Source: Sphingobium jiangsuense
GTDB lineage: Bacteria > Pseudomonadota > Alphaproteobacteria > Sphingomonadales > Sphingomonadaceae
Length of the DNA: 64,000 nucleotides
Direction of reading: 5' to 3'
Assembly: GCF_014196495.1 (NCBI RefSeq)
Contig: NZ_JACIDT010000014.1
Coordinates: 1-64,000, forward strand
Part shown: positions 43,379-52,117 of the stretch, one piece after another
Layout of the letters: each line of letters starts with the position of its first letter
How positions within the stretch are numbered: the first letter of the stretch is position 1
Program-made: the position numbers and the translations under genes
The notes under the pieces: generated by a model
Database searches by the model: none
What the model saw: only the letters and a program-made list of their open reading frames with translations
What the model was told of the DNA's origin: nothing

Positions 43379-43726
43379 GCGCCGGCTATCCTGTTTCCTG
43401 ACGAAGAGAAGGCGCGCGGGCTTTCGCGCGTCCTGAAGGTGCACGGGATTGCGGTTTTGAATGGTCGGTTGACCTATCTTCTATCGTCACCCCAGCGCAG
43501 GCTGGGGGGCGTTGGCCTTGTCGCGCGTCGCCTCTTGAGGTGCCAGCCTGCGCTGGCATGACGCGATGGAGATGGCTGGCTTCGGGTGGTTAGCGATATT
43601 CCTCCTGCGCCGGAGGATCAGGGCGGAAACCCGGAATTGCCGGAACGGCATCCGTCCAACGGACGCTTGACGTCGCCACCGCGCCATTGCAGGGGTGGCG
43701 GGCCTGCCCCTTGCGAAGGGACTCTG
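43379..43726. other. Intergenic region between ihfB and tRNA-Leu
   Basis: 348 bases with a dispersed palindromic repeat in the middle (43484-43563). No gene is supported; minus-strand ORFs running through here and the tRNA are artefacts. Confidence 0.7.
43484..43563. repeat. Dispersed REP-like palindromic repeat, copy 4
   Basis: GTCACCCCAGCGCAGGCTGG, then GCGCGTCGCCTCTTGAG and the right end TGCCAGCCTGCGCTGGCATG followed by ACGCGATG. Very close to copy 1 and nearest to a consensus of the four. Confidence 0.8.
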
Positions 43727-43812
43727 GCGGACGTGGCGAAATCGGTAGACGCAGCGGACTTAAAATCCGCTTCCCTTCGGGAGTGCGGGTTCGAGTCCCG
43801 CCGTCCGCACCA
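43727..43812 (+). tRNA. tRNA-Leu(TAA)
   Basis: The 86 bases start GCGGACGTGGCGAAATCGG. The anticodon stem GCGGA/TCCGC encloses the loop CTTAAAA (anticodon TAA). A long variable arm (CTTCCCTTCGGGAGT) marks a class II tRNA, the T arm reads GCGGGTTCGAGTCCCGC, and CCA is encoded. Confidence 0.97.
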
Positions 43813-43945
43813 TCCTGCATCATCACAGGGCGGCCGGGGCCTCAACCCGTCCGGGCGCGCGCCACCGATGCGGATATCGGCTTGGACTTGCCCCGGCGTC
43901 GCGATAGGATGGCGACCGCCTTCTCCCTGACCGGAACCTGTTCCC

Positions 43946-45412
43946 TTGCCGTCTCGCTTCCCCCGCGCCGTTCTTTATCTGTCGCTCCTCCCCTTGCTGT
44001 TGGCCGCGGGCTGCGACCGTGGGCGCAGGGACGGGCCGGTGCGCGTCAGCGTCATGGGCAGCGAGAAGGAGGTGGAGGCCCCGCTCGCCCATATCGGAAC
44101 CCGCGCGGGACAGGTGGTGTTCGCCGCGACGGCGCAGGGGCTGGTCAGCTATGACGCCGCCGGCGACGTCATTCCGGGGCTGGCGCAGCGCTGGATCGTC
44201 GTGGACGACGGCCGCAGCTACATCTTCCGCCTGAGGCGGGCGAAATGGCTCAACGGCAAGCGGGTGGACGCGCGCGACGTGCGCCGCCTGCTACTGGCCC
44301 GGATGGAGCGGGAGGTTGCGCGCGATCCCTACGGCATCATGGCGTCGGTGGACGAGGTGCTGGCGATGACCGGCGACGTCATAGAGATACGCCTCGTCGC
44401 GCCGCAGCCCGATTTCCTGCTGGCGATGGCCCAGCCGGAAATGGGCGTCGCCTTGCCCGACGGCGGCACCGGTCCCTATCGCCGCACCGGCGAAAGCAAG
44501 GAGAAGGGGGTGCTGCTGCTCGCCCCGGTCGAGGATGCGGACGAGGGCGTGACGGAGCCCAGGGCGCATGAGCGGCTGGTGCTGCGCGCCGAGCGGCCCA
44601 GCCGGGCGCTGGCGCGCTTCACCGGCGGAAAGGCCGATCTGGTGCTGGGTGGTACGCTGGCGGAATTCCCCTATATCGCGCTCGGCGAGGTGCCGCCCCG
44701 GACCGTGCGTTTCGACCCGGTGCAGGGGCTGTTCGGCCTCGCCCTGTCGCCCGACACGCCGATGTTCGCCGACGCCAATGTGCGCGAGGCGCTGTCGATG
44801 GCGATCGACCGGCAGGCGATCATCGGCTATTTCGATATGAGCCGGTGGAAGATCGCCGAGCAGATCCTGCCGCAGCAGCTCAACCTGCCGCATCCGCCGA
44901 CCGCCCCCGGCTGGAGCGCGATGAGCATGGAGGATCGGCGCAATTTCGCCATCGGCGTGATCGCGCGCTGGCAGGCGCAGCATGGCGGCAAGCCGGTGGA
45001 ACTCAGCATCGCGCTGCCGCCCGGACCGGGTATGAGCCTGCTGTTCCTGGCGCTGAAGGCGCAGTTGCAGGCGATCGGCATCACGGTGAGGCAGGTCGAG
45101 AAAAAGGGCGACCTGACCCTGATCGACGAGGTGGCGCCTTATGACAGTGTGGTCTGGTATCTCGGCCGCCTGAGCTGCGCGCGCAAGGTGCATTGCGACA
45201 AGGCGGCGGAGGATCTGCTCAAGCAAACGGTGAAGGCGACCGACATGAGCGCCCGGCTGTTCCTGCTGGGGCAGGTCGAGCCGCTGATCCAGCGGCATAA
45301 CGGCTTCATTCCGCTCGCCATGCCGGTGCGCTGGTCGCTGGCGGCCTCCCGCCTCAACGGCTTCCAGCCGTCGCCGCGCGGGGATCGCAGCCTGCGCGGG
45401 CTGGTGGAGTAG
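43946..45412 (+). CDS. Peptide-type ABC transporter substrate-binding lipoprotein
   Basis: A 488-residue family 5 solute-binding protein (DppA/OppA type). A lipoprotein signal with lipobox LLAAGC is at about residues 18-23. The MGSEKEVEAP... GLAQRWIVVDDGRSYIFRLR region and the ANVREALSMAIDRQAII segment are characteristic. The start is probably TTG at 43946. No permease or ATPase genes are adjacent, so it is an orphan binding protein or works with a transporter encoded elsewhere. Confidence 0.85.
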   Translation: MPSRFPRAVLYLSLLPLLLAAGCDRGRRDGPVRVSVMGSEKEVEAPLAHIGTRAGQVVFAATAQGLVSYDAAGDVIPGLAQRWIVVDDGRSYIFRLRRAKWLNGKRVDARDVRRLLLARMEREVARDPYGIMASVDEVLAMTGDVIEIRLVAPQPDFLLAMAQPEMGVALPDGGTGPYRRTGESKEKGVLLLAPVEDADEGVTEPRAHERLVLRAERPSRALARFTGGKADLVLGGTLAEFPYIALGEVPPRTVRFDPVQGLFGLALSPDTPMFADANVREALSMAIDRQAIIGYFDMSRWKIAEQILPQQLNLPHPPTAPGWSAMSMEDRRNFAIGVIARWQAQHGGKPVELSIALPPGPGMSLLFLALKAQLQAIGITVRQVEKKGDLTLIDEVAPYDSVVWYLGRLSCARKVHCDKAAEDLLKQTVKATDMSARLFLLGQVEPLIQRHNGFIPLAMPVRWSLAASRLNGFQPSPRGDRSLRGLVE

Positions 45413-45418
45413 GCCGCC

Positions 45419-46072
45419 TCAACCGCTCCACGGCCGCTCGCGATACCATTTGGTGATGACATATTTGGTGCCGCCGCGCACCTTCATGCCGTGGTGGATG
45501 CTGTCCGGGTTGAGGGAACCGTCGGCGCGGCGGTTGCTCCACGCCAGCATCTTGCCGGTCTGCGGCCGGATCGTCTTGCCGATACTGGTGAAGCGCGTCG
45601 CGCCGCCCTGCGCCGGTTCGTTGAGGTAGATCATCGCCGTCCACGTCCGGTTGCCCGCGACCGAGCAATAGCGCGCATAATCGGACCCATTCGGCTCGAA
45701 ATAGTCGGTATGCGGCTTGAATTCCTGCCCGGCGGCGTAGCGCTGGCCCTGTATCGGTTCGCCATGGGCCGGGTCGATGCCGAGCCAGCCGGCGATCCGC
45801 GCGTCGATATCGGCAACGAACGGGTCGCCATGATCGAGATCGCAGGTCTCGCTGGTGCGGAACAGGCTGTCGCCATTGGCGTCGGCGATGGTGGAGGGGC
45901 GCCGCCGCGCGTCGATGCGGCCGATCAGCGCGGCGCATTCGTCCGGCGTCAGGAAATGCTTCTGCTGAAAGAGGATCAGCGCGGCGCCGGGGAAGCGCTG
46001 GACCCCCGGATGCCGGGCGATCCGCGCGAGGTCGGCGGTCGTGGCCGAGGGGGCGGTCTGCGATGGCTGCAT
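45419..46072 (-). CDS. 2-oxoglutarate/Fe(II) prolyl 4-hydroxylase-like oxygenase
   Basis: A 217-residue P4H-type dioxygenase. The iron ligands are in HTDYFEP (His-x-Asp) and the distal His in SIHHGMKV. The 2-oxoglutarate-binding basic residue is in KYVITKWYRERPW. The C-terminal WYRERPW is common to bacterial members, whose protein targets are mostly unknown. It is divergent from the gsp operon, and its start is 58-70 bp from the PHO-box-like repeats. Confidence 0.88.
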   Translation of the reverse strand: MQPSQTAPSATTADLARIARHPGVQRFPGAALILFQQKHFLTPDECAALIGRIDARRRPSTIADANGDSLFRTSETCDLDHGDPFVADIDARIAGWLGIDPAHGEPIQGQRYAAGQEFKPHTDYFEPNGSDYARYCSVAGNRTWTAMIYLNEPAQGGATRFTSIGKTIRPQTGKMLAWSNRRADGSLNPDSIHHGMKVRGGTKYVITKWYRERPWSG

Positions 46073-46141
46073 GGACGAATCCCTATCCGGTTTTCCGCCG
46101 CATACACGCCCCGCCGCCGGGGACGCAAAATGAAATATTTC

Positions 46142-46170
46142 CGTAACATAGCCGTCATGGAGGCGTCATG
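46142..46170 (+). promoter_or_regulatory. PHO-box-like array upstream of gspC
   Basis: CGTAACAT at 46142, CGTCATGGAGG at 46153 and CGTCATGAACG at 46164 are three half-sites spaced exactly 11 bp. Spacing and sequence resemble PhoB boxes (TGTCA repeated every 11 bp), with C in place of the first T. It is 43 bp before the gspC start. The link to phosphate is inference. Confidence 0.4.
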
Positions 46171-46212
46171 AACGGCTTCTAGCAGCAGCCTGCTTCCACA
46201 GGGGAACGGGCG

Positions 46213-47094
46213 TTGAAATATTTTGCGGGCATGGGAAAGACAGGCGGCGAAAAGGTGGGCGGCATCGCCGACCGGCTGCGGATCATGCACTGGCCGCGCC
46301 TCGCGCAGGGGCTGCTGCTGCTGGCGCTGGCGATCCAGATCGTCCGCCTGTTCTGGGCGATCGTGACGCCGGTGGGCCCGCTGGGCGACTGGCGCGGGCG
46401 CACGGCCGATATTCCCGCCGCATCCGCGCGGGCGGCGCTGTTCGGCGGCTTCGACCCCTTTTATCCCGCCGCCCCGGCCAGCAGCGCCGGGCCGCAACAG
46501 GTGACCTCGCTGGCGCTGACGCTGTTCGGCATCCGCCTCAACGAGGGCTCCGGCCTCGGCTCGGCGATAGTGGCGAGCGGCGACGGCGCGCAGAACAGCT
46601 ATGCGGTCGGCGACGAAATCGCGCCGGGCGTCGTGCTGAAGGCGGTGGCGTTCGACCATGTGGTGATCGACCATGCGGGCACGGAGGAAATGCTGTTCCT
46701 CGACCAGTCGTCCCCGGTTCCCCCCGCCGGCGGCCGACCGGACGAGCAGGGCGGCGATGCGCGGGACGGCGCGTCGTCGCCCTCCGCATCGCCGCCCGCA
46801 AGGCCTGTCGCCGGAAGCCTGACGGTTTCCGCGCTGAAGGCGGGCGTGGGTTTCGGCCCGCGCATGAGCAACGGGCGCATCACCGGCATCGTCCTCTCCC
46901 AGAAGGGGCCGGGATTCGAGGCGGCGGGCTTCCGCCCCGGAGACATCATCACGCAGGTCAACGGCAGGGATATAGGCTCGGCCGACGATCTCGCCGCCCT
47001 GCAACAGGCGCTCGCCCCCGGCGCGCGGATCAGCCTGACGGTCGAGCGCGGCGCGCAGGCCGTCCCCATAGCGATAGTGGTTCAAGGACAATGA
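46213..47094 (+). CDS. gspC: Type II secretion protein GspC
   Basis: Inner membrane clamp between the secretin and the platform. It has one membrane helix (about residues 30-50), a homology region domain (LALTLFGIRLNEGSGLGSAIVASGDG..., 95-160) and a C-terminal PDZ domain (about 200-290, with GFEAAGFRPGDIITQVNGRDI). TTG at 46213 is the likely start, with ATG at 46231 as an alternative. First gene of a 13-gene operon; it overlaps gspD by 4 bp. Confidence 0.92.
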   Translation: MKYFAGMGKTGGEKVGGIADRLRIMHWPRLAQGLLLLALAIQIVRLFWAIVTPVGPLGDWRGRTADIPAASARAALFGGFDPFYPAAPASSAGPQQVTSLALTLFGIRLNEGSGLGSAIVASGDGAQNSYAVGDEIAPGVVLKAVAFDHVVIDHAGTEEMLFLDQSSPVPPAGGRPDEQGGDARDGASSPSASPPARPVAGSLTVSALKAGVGFGPRMSNGRITGIVLSQKGPGFEAAGFRPGDIITQVNGRDIGSADDLAALQQALAPGARISLTVERGAQAVPIAIVVQGQ

Positions 47095-49292
47095 AGAAGA
47101 AGCTGCTCCGGCTCTCCACCGCGCTCGCCCTGTGCTGCGCGTCCCTTTCCCTGCCGTCCGCGGCCCAGGCGCAGCAGACGCTGAACGTGCGCGACGCCGA
47201 CATCCGCGCCTTCATTCAGGACGCCGCGCGGGTGACGGGGCGGACCTTCATCATCGACAACCGGGTGCAGGGCAAGGTGTCGGTGGTGACCGACCGGCCG
47301 CTGTCGCGATCCGAATATTTCGAGATTTTCCTTTCCACCCTGCGCGCCAACGGCCTCGTCGCCGTGCCCGCGCCGGGCGGCGCCTATCGCATCCAGCCCG
47401 CCGACGGCGCGGCGGGCCAGCCCGGCGGCGTGGGCCGAGCGGCCAGCCGCGACCAGTTCGTGACGGAGATATTCCGTCTGCGCTCGACCGACGCCGCCTC
47501 CGCCCTCGAAACGCTGCGCCCGCTGGTGAGCAAGGACGGGTCCGTCACCGCAAACAAGTCAGGGAACAGCGTCGTCGTCGTCGATTATGCCGACAATGTC
47601 GCGCGCATCAGCCAGATCATCCGGCAGATCGACCGCGACAGCGCGGCGACCGAGATGGTCGCGCTCAAAAATGCGGGCGCGCGGGAAATCGCCACCTCGC
47701 TCCAGGCGCTGATGGCGGGCGGGGGCGAGGGCAATGCCGCCGCCGCGACGGTCGCGGCGATCGATGCGAGCAACAGCATCGTGCTGCGCGGCCAGCCGGG
47801 AACGGTCGCCCGCCTCGCCCAGATGGCCCGCGATCTTGACCGGCAGGCGGCGAGCGGCACGGACATCCGCGTCTACTGGCTGGACCATGCCGATGCCGAC
47901 AAGCTGATGCCGGTGTTGCAGCAATTGCTGGGGCAGGGCGGCGGCGCGGTGGCGTCCGCGCCCGTTTCCGGCGGGGGGCAGGGCGGCGCGAGCGCATCCG
48001 CCGCGCCCGCACCCGCCTCCGCGCCGGTCGCCGTCGCCAGCGCCGGGGGCACCGGCATCGCCACGCGCGGCCCGGCGATCGTCACCCGCTATGAGGGCGC
48101 GAACGCGATCATCGTCGCCGCCAATGGCGACGTGCAGCGCATGATCGGCGAAACCATCCGCCAGATCGACACGCGGCGCCAGCAGGTGCTGGTCGAGGCG
48201 ATCATCGTCGAGATCAGCGATATCGCCGCGAAGAAGCTGGGCGTACAATTCCTGCTCGGCAGCACCAGGACAGGCTTTGCCGCGACCAATTACAGCAACG
48301 CGACGCCCAACATATTGACGCTGGCCGGGGCCTATGGGGCGACGAAGCTGGGAACGACGAAAACCACGGTGGTGGCCGCCGACGGCACCACCACCACGAC
48401 CGAAACGACCGAGAACAGCGACCTTGCGGGCACGCTCCAGCAGGCGGCGGTCGATTCGCTGGCGGCGGCGACCGGCGGCTTCGGCGGCATCGCGACGCAG
48501 ATCGGCCAGAACGGCTTTTTCGGCGCGATCCTCAATGCCGTCAAATCCGATACCGACAGCAACATCCTCTCAACCCCGTCGGTGATGACGCTCGACAATC
48601 AGAAGGCGTCGATCCTCGTCGGGCAGGAGGTGCCGATCACCACCGGCGAGGCGCTGAGCCAGAATTTCGACAACCAGTTCCGCACCGTGCAGCGCGAGAA
48701 TGTCGGCATCCAGCTGGAGGTGCGGCCGCAGATCAATGCGGGCGGAGAGATCAAGCTGTTCCTGCGGCAGGAGGTGTCGAGCATCGCCGGGCCGGTTTCC
48801 AACAGCAGCAGCGACCTCATCATCAACAAGCGCGAGATCGAAACAACCGTCACCGTGGACGATGGCGAGATATTGGCGCTGGGTGGCCTGCTCGACGACA
48901 ATGAGCGCAAGACGATCGAGCGCATCCCGCTGCTGTCCGACATTCCCGGCATCGGCGAACTGTTCAAGTCGCGCAGCCGCAGCCGCAGCAAGACGAACCT
49001 GATGGTGTTCATCCGCCCGACGATCCTGCGCAGCAAGGCCGACGCCGCGCGCCTGACGGCCCAGCGCTACGGCTATATTCGCGGGCAGCAGCTGGCCCGC
49101 AACCCCGACAGCGAACCGAGCCTCGATGAGCTGGTGCGCGATTATATGGGCGCGGTGCCGCCCGGCGCGCCCGCGCCGCTGCGGCCGGGGGACGAGATCA
49201 TCCAGGGCGGCGTGGAAGCGCCGCAGGTGCGGGAAAGCTCGACCGTGGTGCGCCCGGCCGAAGTGCCGCCAAGCAGGGCAGAGCAGCGATGA
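47091..49292 (+). CDS. gspD: Type II secretion secretin GspD
   Basis: Outer membrane channel of the type II system, 733 aa. The signal peptide ends near SAAQAQ (residue 28). N0-N3 domains follow (30-430), with a Gly/Ser/Ala-rich loop at about 285-325 inside N3. The secretin core starts near 450 and includes the LDNQKASILVGQEVPITTGE and VDDGEILALGGLLDDNERKT signatures. No pilotin gene is seen in the cluster. It overlaps gspC and gspE by 4 bp each. Confidence 0.96.
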   Translation: MKKKLLRLSTALALCCASLSLPSAAQAQQTLNVRDADIRAFIQDAARVTGRTFIIDNRVQGKVSVVTDRPLSRSEYFEIFLSTLRANGLVAVPAPGGAYRIQPADGAAGQPGGVGRAASRDQFVTEIFRLRSTDAASALETLRPLVSKDGSVTANKSGNSVVVVDYADNVARISQIIRQIDRDSAATEMVALKNAGAREIATSLQALMAGGGEGNAAAATVAAIDASNSIVLRGQPGTVARLAQMARDLDRQAASGTDIRVYWLDHADADKLMPVLQQLLGQGGGAVASAPVSGGGQGGASASAAPAPASAPVAVASAGGTGIATRGPAIVTRYEGANAIIVAANGDVQRMIGETIRQIDTRRQQVLVEAIIVEISDIAAKKLGVQFLLGSTRTGFAATNYSNATPNILTLAGAYGATKLGTTKTTVVAADGTTTTTETTENSDLAGTLQQAAVDSLAAATGGFGGIATQIGQNGFFGAILNAVKSDTDSNILSTPSVMTLDNQKASILVGQEVPITTGEALSQNFDNQFRTVQRENVGIQLEVRPQINAGGEIKLFLRQEVSSIAGPVSNSSSDLIINKREIETTVTVDDGEILALGGLLDDNERKTIERIPLLSDIPGIGELFKSRSRSRSKTNLMVFIRPTILRSKADAARLTAQRYGYIRGQQLARNPDSEPSLDELVRDYMGAVPPGAPAPLRPGDEIIQGGVEAPQVRESSTVVRPAEVPPSRAEQR

Positions 49293-50881
49293 GCAACGGG
49301 GAACGGGACGAGGCGGAAGGGACTCCGCTGCCCCTGGGGGCGGCCACGGGGCCGGAGGAAGAGGCGGGCGGGGCGCCGTCGGGCAAGCCCCTGCCGCCGC
49401 CGCGCGCGGTCGACATTCCCTATGCCTATGCCCGCGCCCATGGCGTCGTGCTGACGGGGCAGGGCGAGGACGGCCGGGCGCGCGTCGCCTTCCGCCAGGG
49501 CGGCGATATCGCGACGCTGCTGGAGGTGCGCCGCTATCTCGCCAGCAGCTTCGAGGTGGAGTTCGTCGATGCCGCGACCTTCGACCGCCACCTGTCCGAT
49601 CATTATGCGATGGAGGGCAGCGCGGCGGCGATGGCCGGATCGATGCAGGTCGGCGAGGATGAGCTGGATCTGATCGCGGGTGACATTCCCACCGCCGAGG
49701 ACCTGCTGGACAGCGCCGACGACGCGCCCGCCATCCGCCTGATCAACGGCATCATCGCCGAGGCCGCGCGGCAGGGCGTTTCCGATATCCATATCGAGCC
49801 CTATGAGACGGGCCTTGTCGTGCGCATGCGCATGGACGGCGTGCTGCGCGAGACGCTGCGCATGCCGCCCCATGTCGCGCCGGTGCTGGTGAGCCGCATC
49901 AAGGTGATGGCCCGCCTCGACATCGCCGAGCGGCGGGTGCCGCAGGACGGGCGCATCGGCTTGACGCTGGGCGGCAAGCTGCTCGACGTGCGCGTCTCGA
50001 CCCTGCCCAGCCGGGCGGGCGAGCGGGTGGTGCTGCGCATCCTCGACAAGGAAAAGGCCGGGCTGTCGCTCGACGTGCTGGGCATGTCGGGGCATGCCGA
50101 CCGCCTGTTCCGCGAGGCGCTGCATGAGCCGAACGGCATCATCCTCGTCACCGGGCCGACCGGGTCGGGCAAGACGACGACGCTCTATGCCGGCCTGCGG
50201 GAGCTGAACGACGGCAGCCGCAACATCCTGACGGTCGAGGATCCGGTCGAATATGCGATGGAGGGCGTCGGCCAGACGCAGGTGAATGCGAAGGTCGGCC
50301 TCAGCTTCGCGGCGGGCCTGCGCGCGATCCTGCGGCAGGACCCGGACGTGGTGATGGTCGGCGAGATACGCGACCGCGAAACCGCCGATATCGCGGTGCA
50401 GGCGTCGCTGACGGGGCACCTCGTGCTCTCGACCGTGCATACCAACGACGCGGTCGGCGCGATCACCCGGTTGCGCGACATGAAGATAGAGCCGTTCCTG
50501 CTCGCCTCCACGCTGCGCGCGGTCATCGCCCAGCGGCTGGTGCGGCGGCTCTGTCCCGACTGCCGGGAACCGGTGCAGGCGGACAAATCGGCCTGCGCGC
50601 TGCTCGGCCTCGATCTCGGCACGGTAATCTATCATGCGGAAGGCTGCGCGAGTTGCAACCATAGCGGATATAAGGGCCGGATCGGCGTGTTCGAATGCGT
50701 GCGCGTCGACGACACCATCCGTCGCCTCATCAACGAGGGCTGTGACGAAACCTTGATCGCGCGCCACGCATTCCTCAACGCGCCCAATCTGGGGTCGGCA
50801 GCGCGGATGCTGGTCTGCGCGGGTGAAACCTCGGCCGAAGAGGCGATCCGCATTTGCCGGCGCGAGGATGTGGATGACTGA
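49289..50881 (+). CDS. gspE: Type II secretion ATPase GspE
   Basis: Cytoplasmic hexameric ATPase that powers pseudopilus assembly, 530 aa. Walker A GPTGSGKTTTLYAGL, the Asp and His boxes (VGEIRDRETADIAVQASLTG, LVLSTVHTNDA) and the tetra-cysteine zinc site (CPDC ... CASC) are intact. The N-terminal region carries a GspL-binding domain after an acidic, low-complexity stretch of 40 aa. It overlaps gspD by 4 bp and gspF by 8 bp. Confidence 0.96.
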   Translation: MSNGERDEAEGTPLPLGAATGPEEEAGGAPSGKPLPPPRAVDIPYAYARAHGVVLTGQGEDGRARVAFRQGGDIATLLEVRRYLASSFEVEFVDAATFDRHLSDHYAMEGSAAAMAGSMQVGEDELDLIAGDIPTAEDLLDSADDAPAIRLINGIIAEAARQGVSDIHIEPYETGLVVRMRMDGVLRETLRMPPHVAPVLVSRIKVMARLDIAERRVPQDGRIGLTLGGKLLDVRVSTLPSRAGERVVLRILDKEKAGLSLDVLGMSGHADRLFREALHEPNGIILVTGPTGSGKTTTLYAGLRELNDGSRNILTVEDPVEYAMEGVGQTQVNAKVGLSFAAGLRAILRQDPDVVMVGEIRDRETADIAVQASLTGHLVLSTVHTNDAVGAITRLRDMKIEPFLLASTLRAVIAQRLVRRLCPDCREPVQADKSACALLGLDLGTVIYHAEGCASCNHSGYKGRIGVFECVRVDDTIRRLINEGCDETLIARHAFLNAPNLGSAARMLVCAGETSAEEAIRICRREDVDD

Positions 50882-52106
50882 GTTCACCTATCTGGCCGTC
50901 GACCGCCGGGGGCGCGAGAAATCGGGGCGGCTGCGCGCCGACACGATCGACCGCGCGCGGGCGATGCTGGATGGCCGGGGGCTGGCCGTGCTGAAGCTGG
51001 AGCAGGGGCGGGAGGCTGACGGCGGCGACCGGAGCGGGAAGGGGCGGCCGCTGCTTGCGTTGCGTGCGCGCCGCCTGTCGGCCAAGGGACTGACTCTCTT
51101 CACCCGCCAGCTGTCGACGCTGGCGCAGGTCAGCCCGCTGGAAGAGGCGCTGCGCACCCTGTCGCGCCAGACCGAAGGCGGCCCGGCCCGTGCGGTCCTT
51201 GCCAACACCCATATGGGCGTGATGGAAGGCCGCCGCCTTGCCGATGCGATGGCGGCCGAGCCGCGCAGCTTCCCGCCGCTCTATCGCGCGATGATCGCGG
51301 CGGGCGAGAATTCGGGCAGCCTGCCGGTGATCCTCGAACGCCTCTCGCGCCTGCTGGAACGGCAGGCGGCGATCCGGTCGAAGGTCATCACCGCCATTGC
51401 CTATCCGGCGGTGCTGGCGGGCTTTGCCGTGCTCGTCGTGGTCGCGCTGATGGTGCTGGTGGTGCCGAGGGTGGTCGAGCAGTTCGACACGGTGGGCCAG
51501 ACCCTGCCGCTGCTGACGCGCATCGTCATCGGCATTTCGGACCTGCTCGCCCATTGGGGCTGGCTGATCGCGCTGCTGCTGGCGCTGGGCGGGCTGGCGG
51601 CGTGGCAGGTGCTGCGGCACGAGGGACCGCGCGCCCGGTTCGATGCGGCGCTGCTGCGTCTGCCGGTGCTGGGCCGCCTGATCCGCGACCTGCACGCCGC
51701 CCGCATGGCGCGCACGCTGGCAACGATGGTGGCGAGCCGCCTGCCGTTGCTGGACGGCCTCGCGCTCACCGCGCAGACGGTGCACAACCGGGTGCTGCGC
51801 CGGGCGAGCGAGAATATCGTCGAGGCGATCCGGGGCGGGGGCAGCCTGTCGGCGGCGCTGCGCCGGGCGGGCGTGTTCCCGCCGCTGCTGGTCTACCTCG
51901 CCGCGAGCGGAGAAAGCGCCGGGCGGCTGGACGAGATGCTGGAGCGCGCCGCGGAGTATCTGGAGCAGGAATTCGACACCTTCACCTCCGCCGCGCTGGC
52001 GATGCTGGAGCCTGTCATCATCATCGCGATGGGCGGCATCGTCGCCGTCATCATCCTCGCGATCCTGCTTCCCATCCTGCAATTGCAAAGCCTTACGGGG
52101 CTTTAG
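50874..52106 (+). CDS. gspF: Type II secretion platform protein GspF
   Basis: Polytopic inner membrane platform protein of 410 aa. Two homologous T2SSF domains are seen (about 75-195 and 275-400) with three membrane helices. The FTRQLSTLAQVSPLEEALRTL start is characteristic. The ATG at 50874 (MTEFTYLAVDRRGREKSG) lies within the end of gspE. A 12-bp gap with AGGAGG follows, before gspG. Confidence 0.95.
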   Translation: MTEFTYLAVDRRGREKSGRLRADTIDRARAMLDGRGLAVLKLEQGREADGGDRSGKGRPLLALRARRLSAKGLTLFTRQLSTLAQVSPLEEALRTLSRQTEGGPARAVLANTHMGVMEGRRLADAMAAEPRSFPPLYRAMIAAGENSGSLPVILERLSRLLERQAAIRSKVITAIAYPAVLAGFAVLVVVALMVLVVPRVVEQFDTVGQTLPLLTRIVIGISDLLAHWGWLIALLLALGGLAAWQVLRHEGPRARFDAALLRLPVLGRLIRDLHAARMARTLATMVASRLPLLDGLALTAQTVHNRVLRRASENIVEAIRGGGSLSAALRRAGVFPPLLVYLAASGESAGRLDEMLERAAEYLEQEFDTFTSAALAMLEPVIIIAMGGIVAVIILAILLPILQLQSLTGL

Positions 52107-52117
52107 GAGGATCGATT

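Noticed and set aside
43590..43845. Minus-strand ORFs with GTRTRTPEGKR
   Set aside because: They are translations of the complement of tRNA-Leu, a common annotation artefact.
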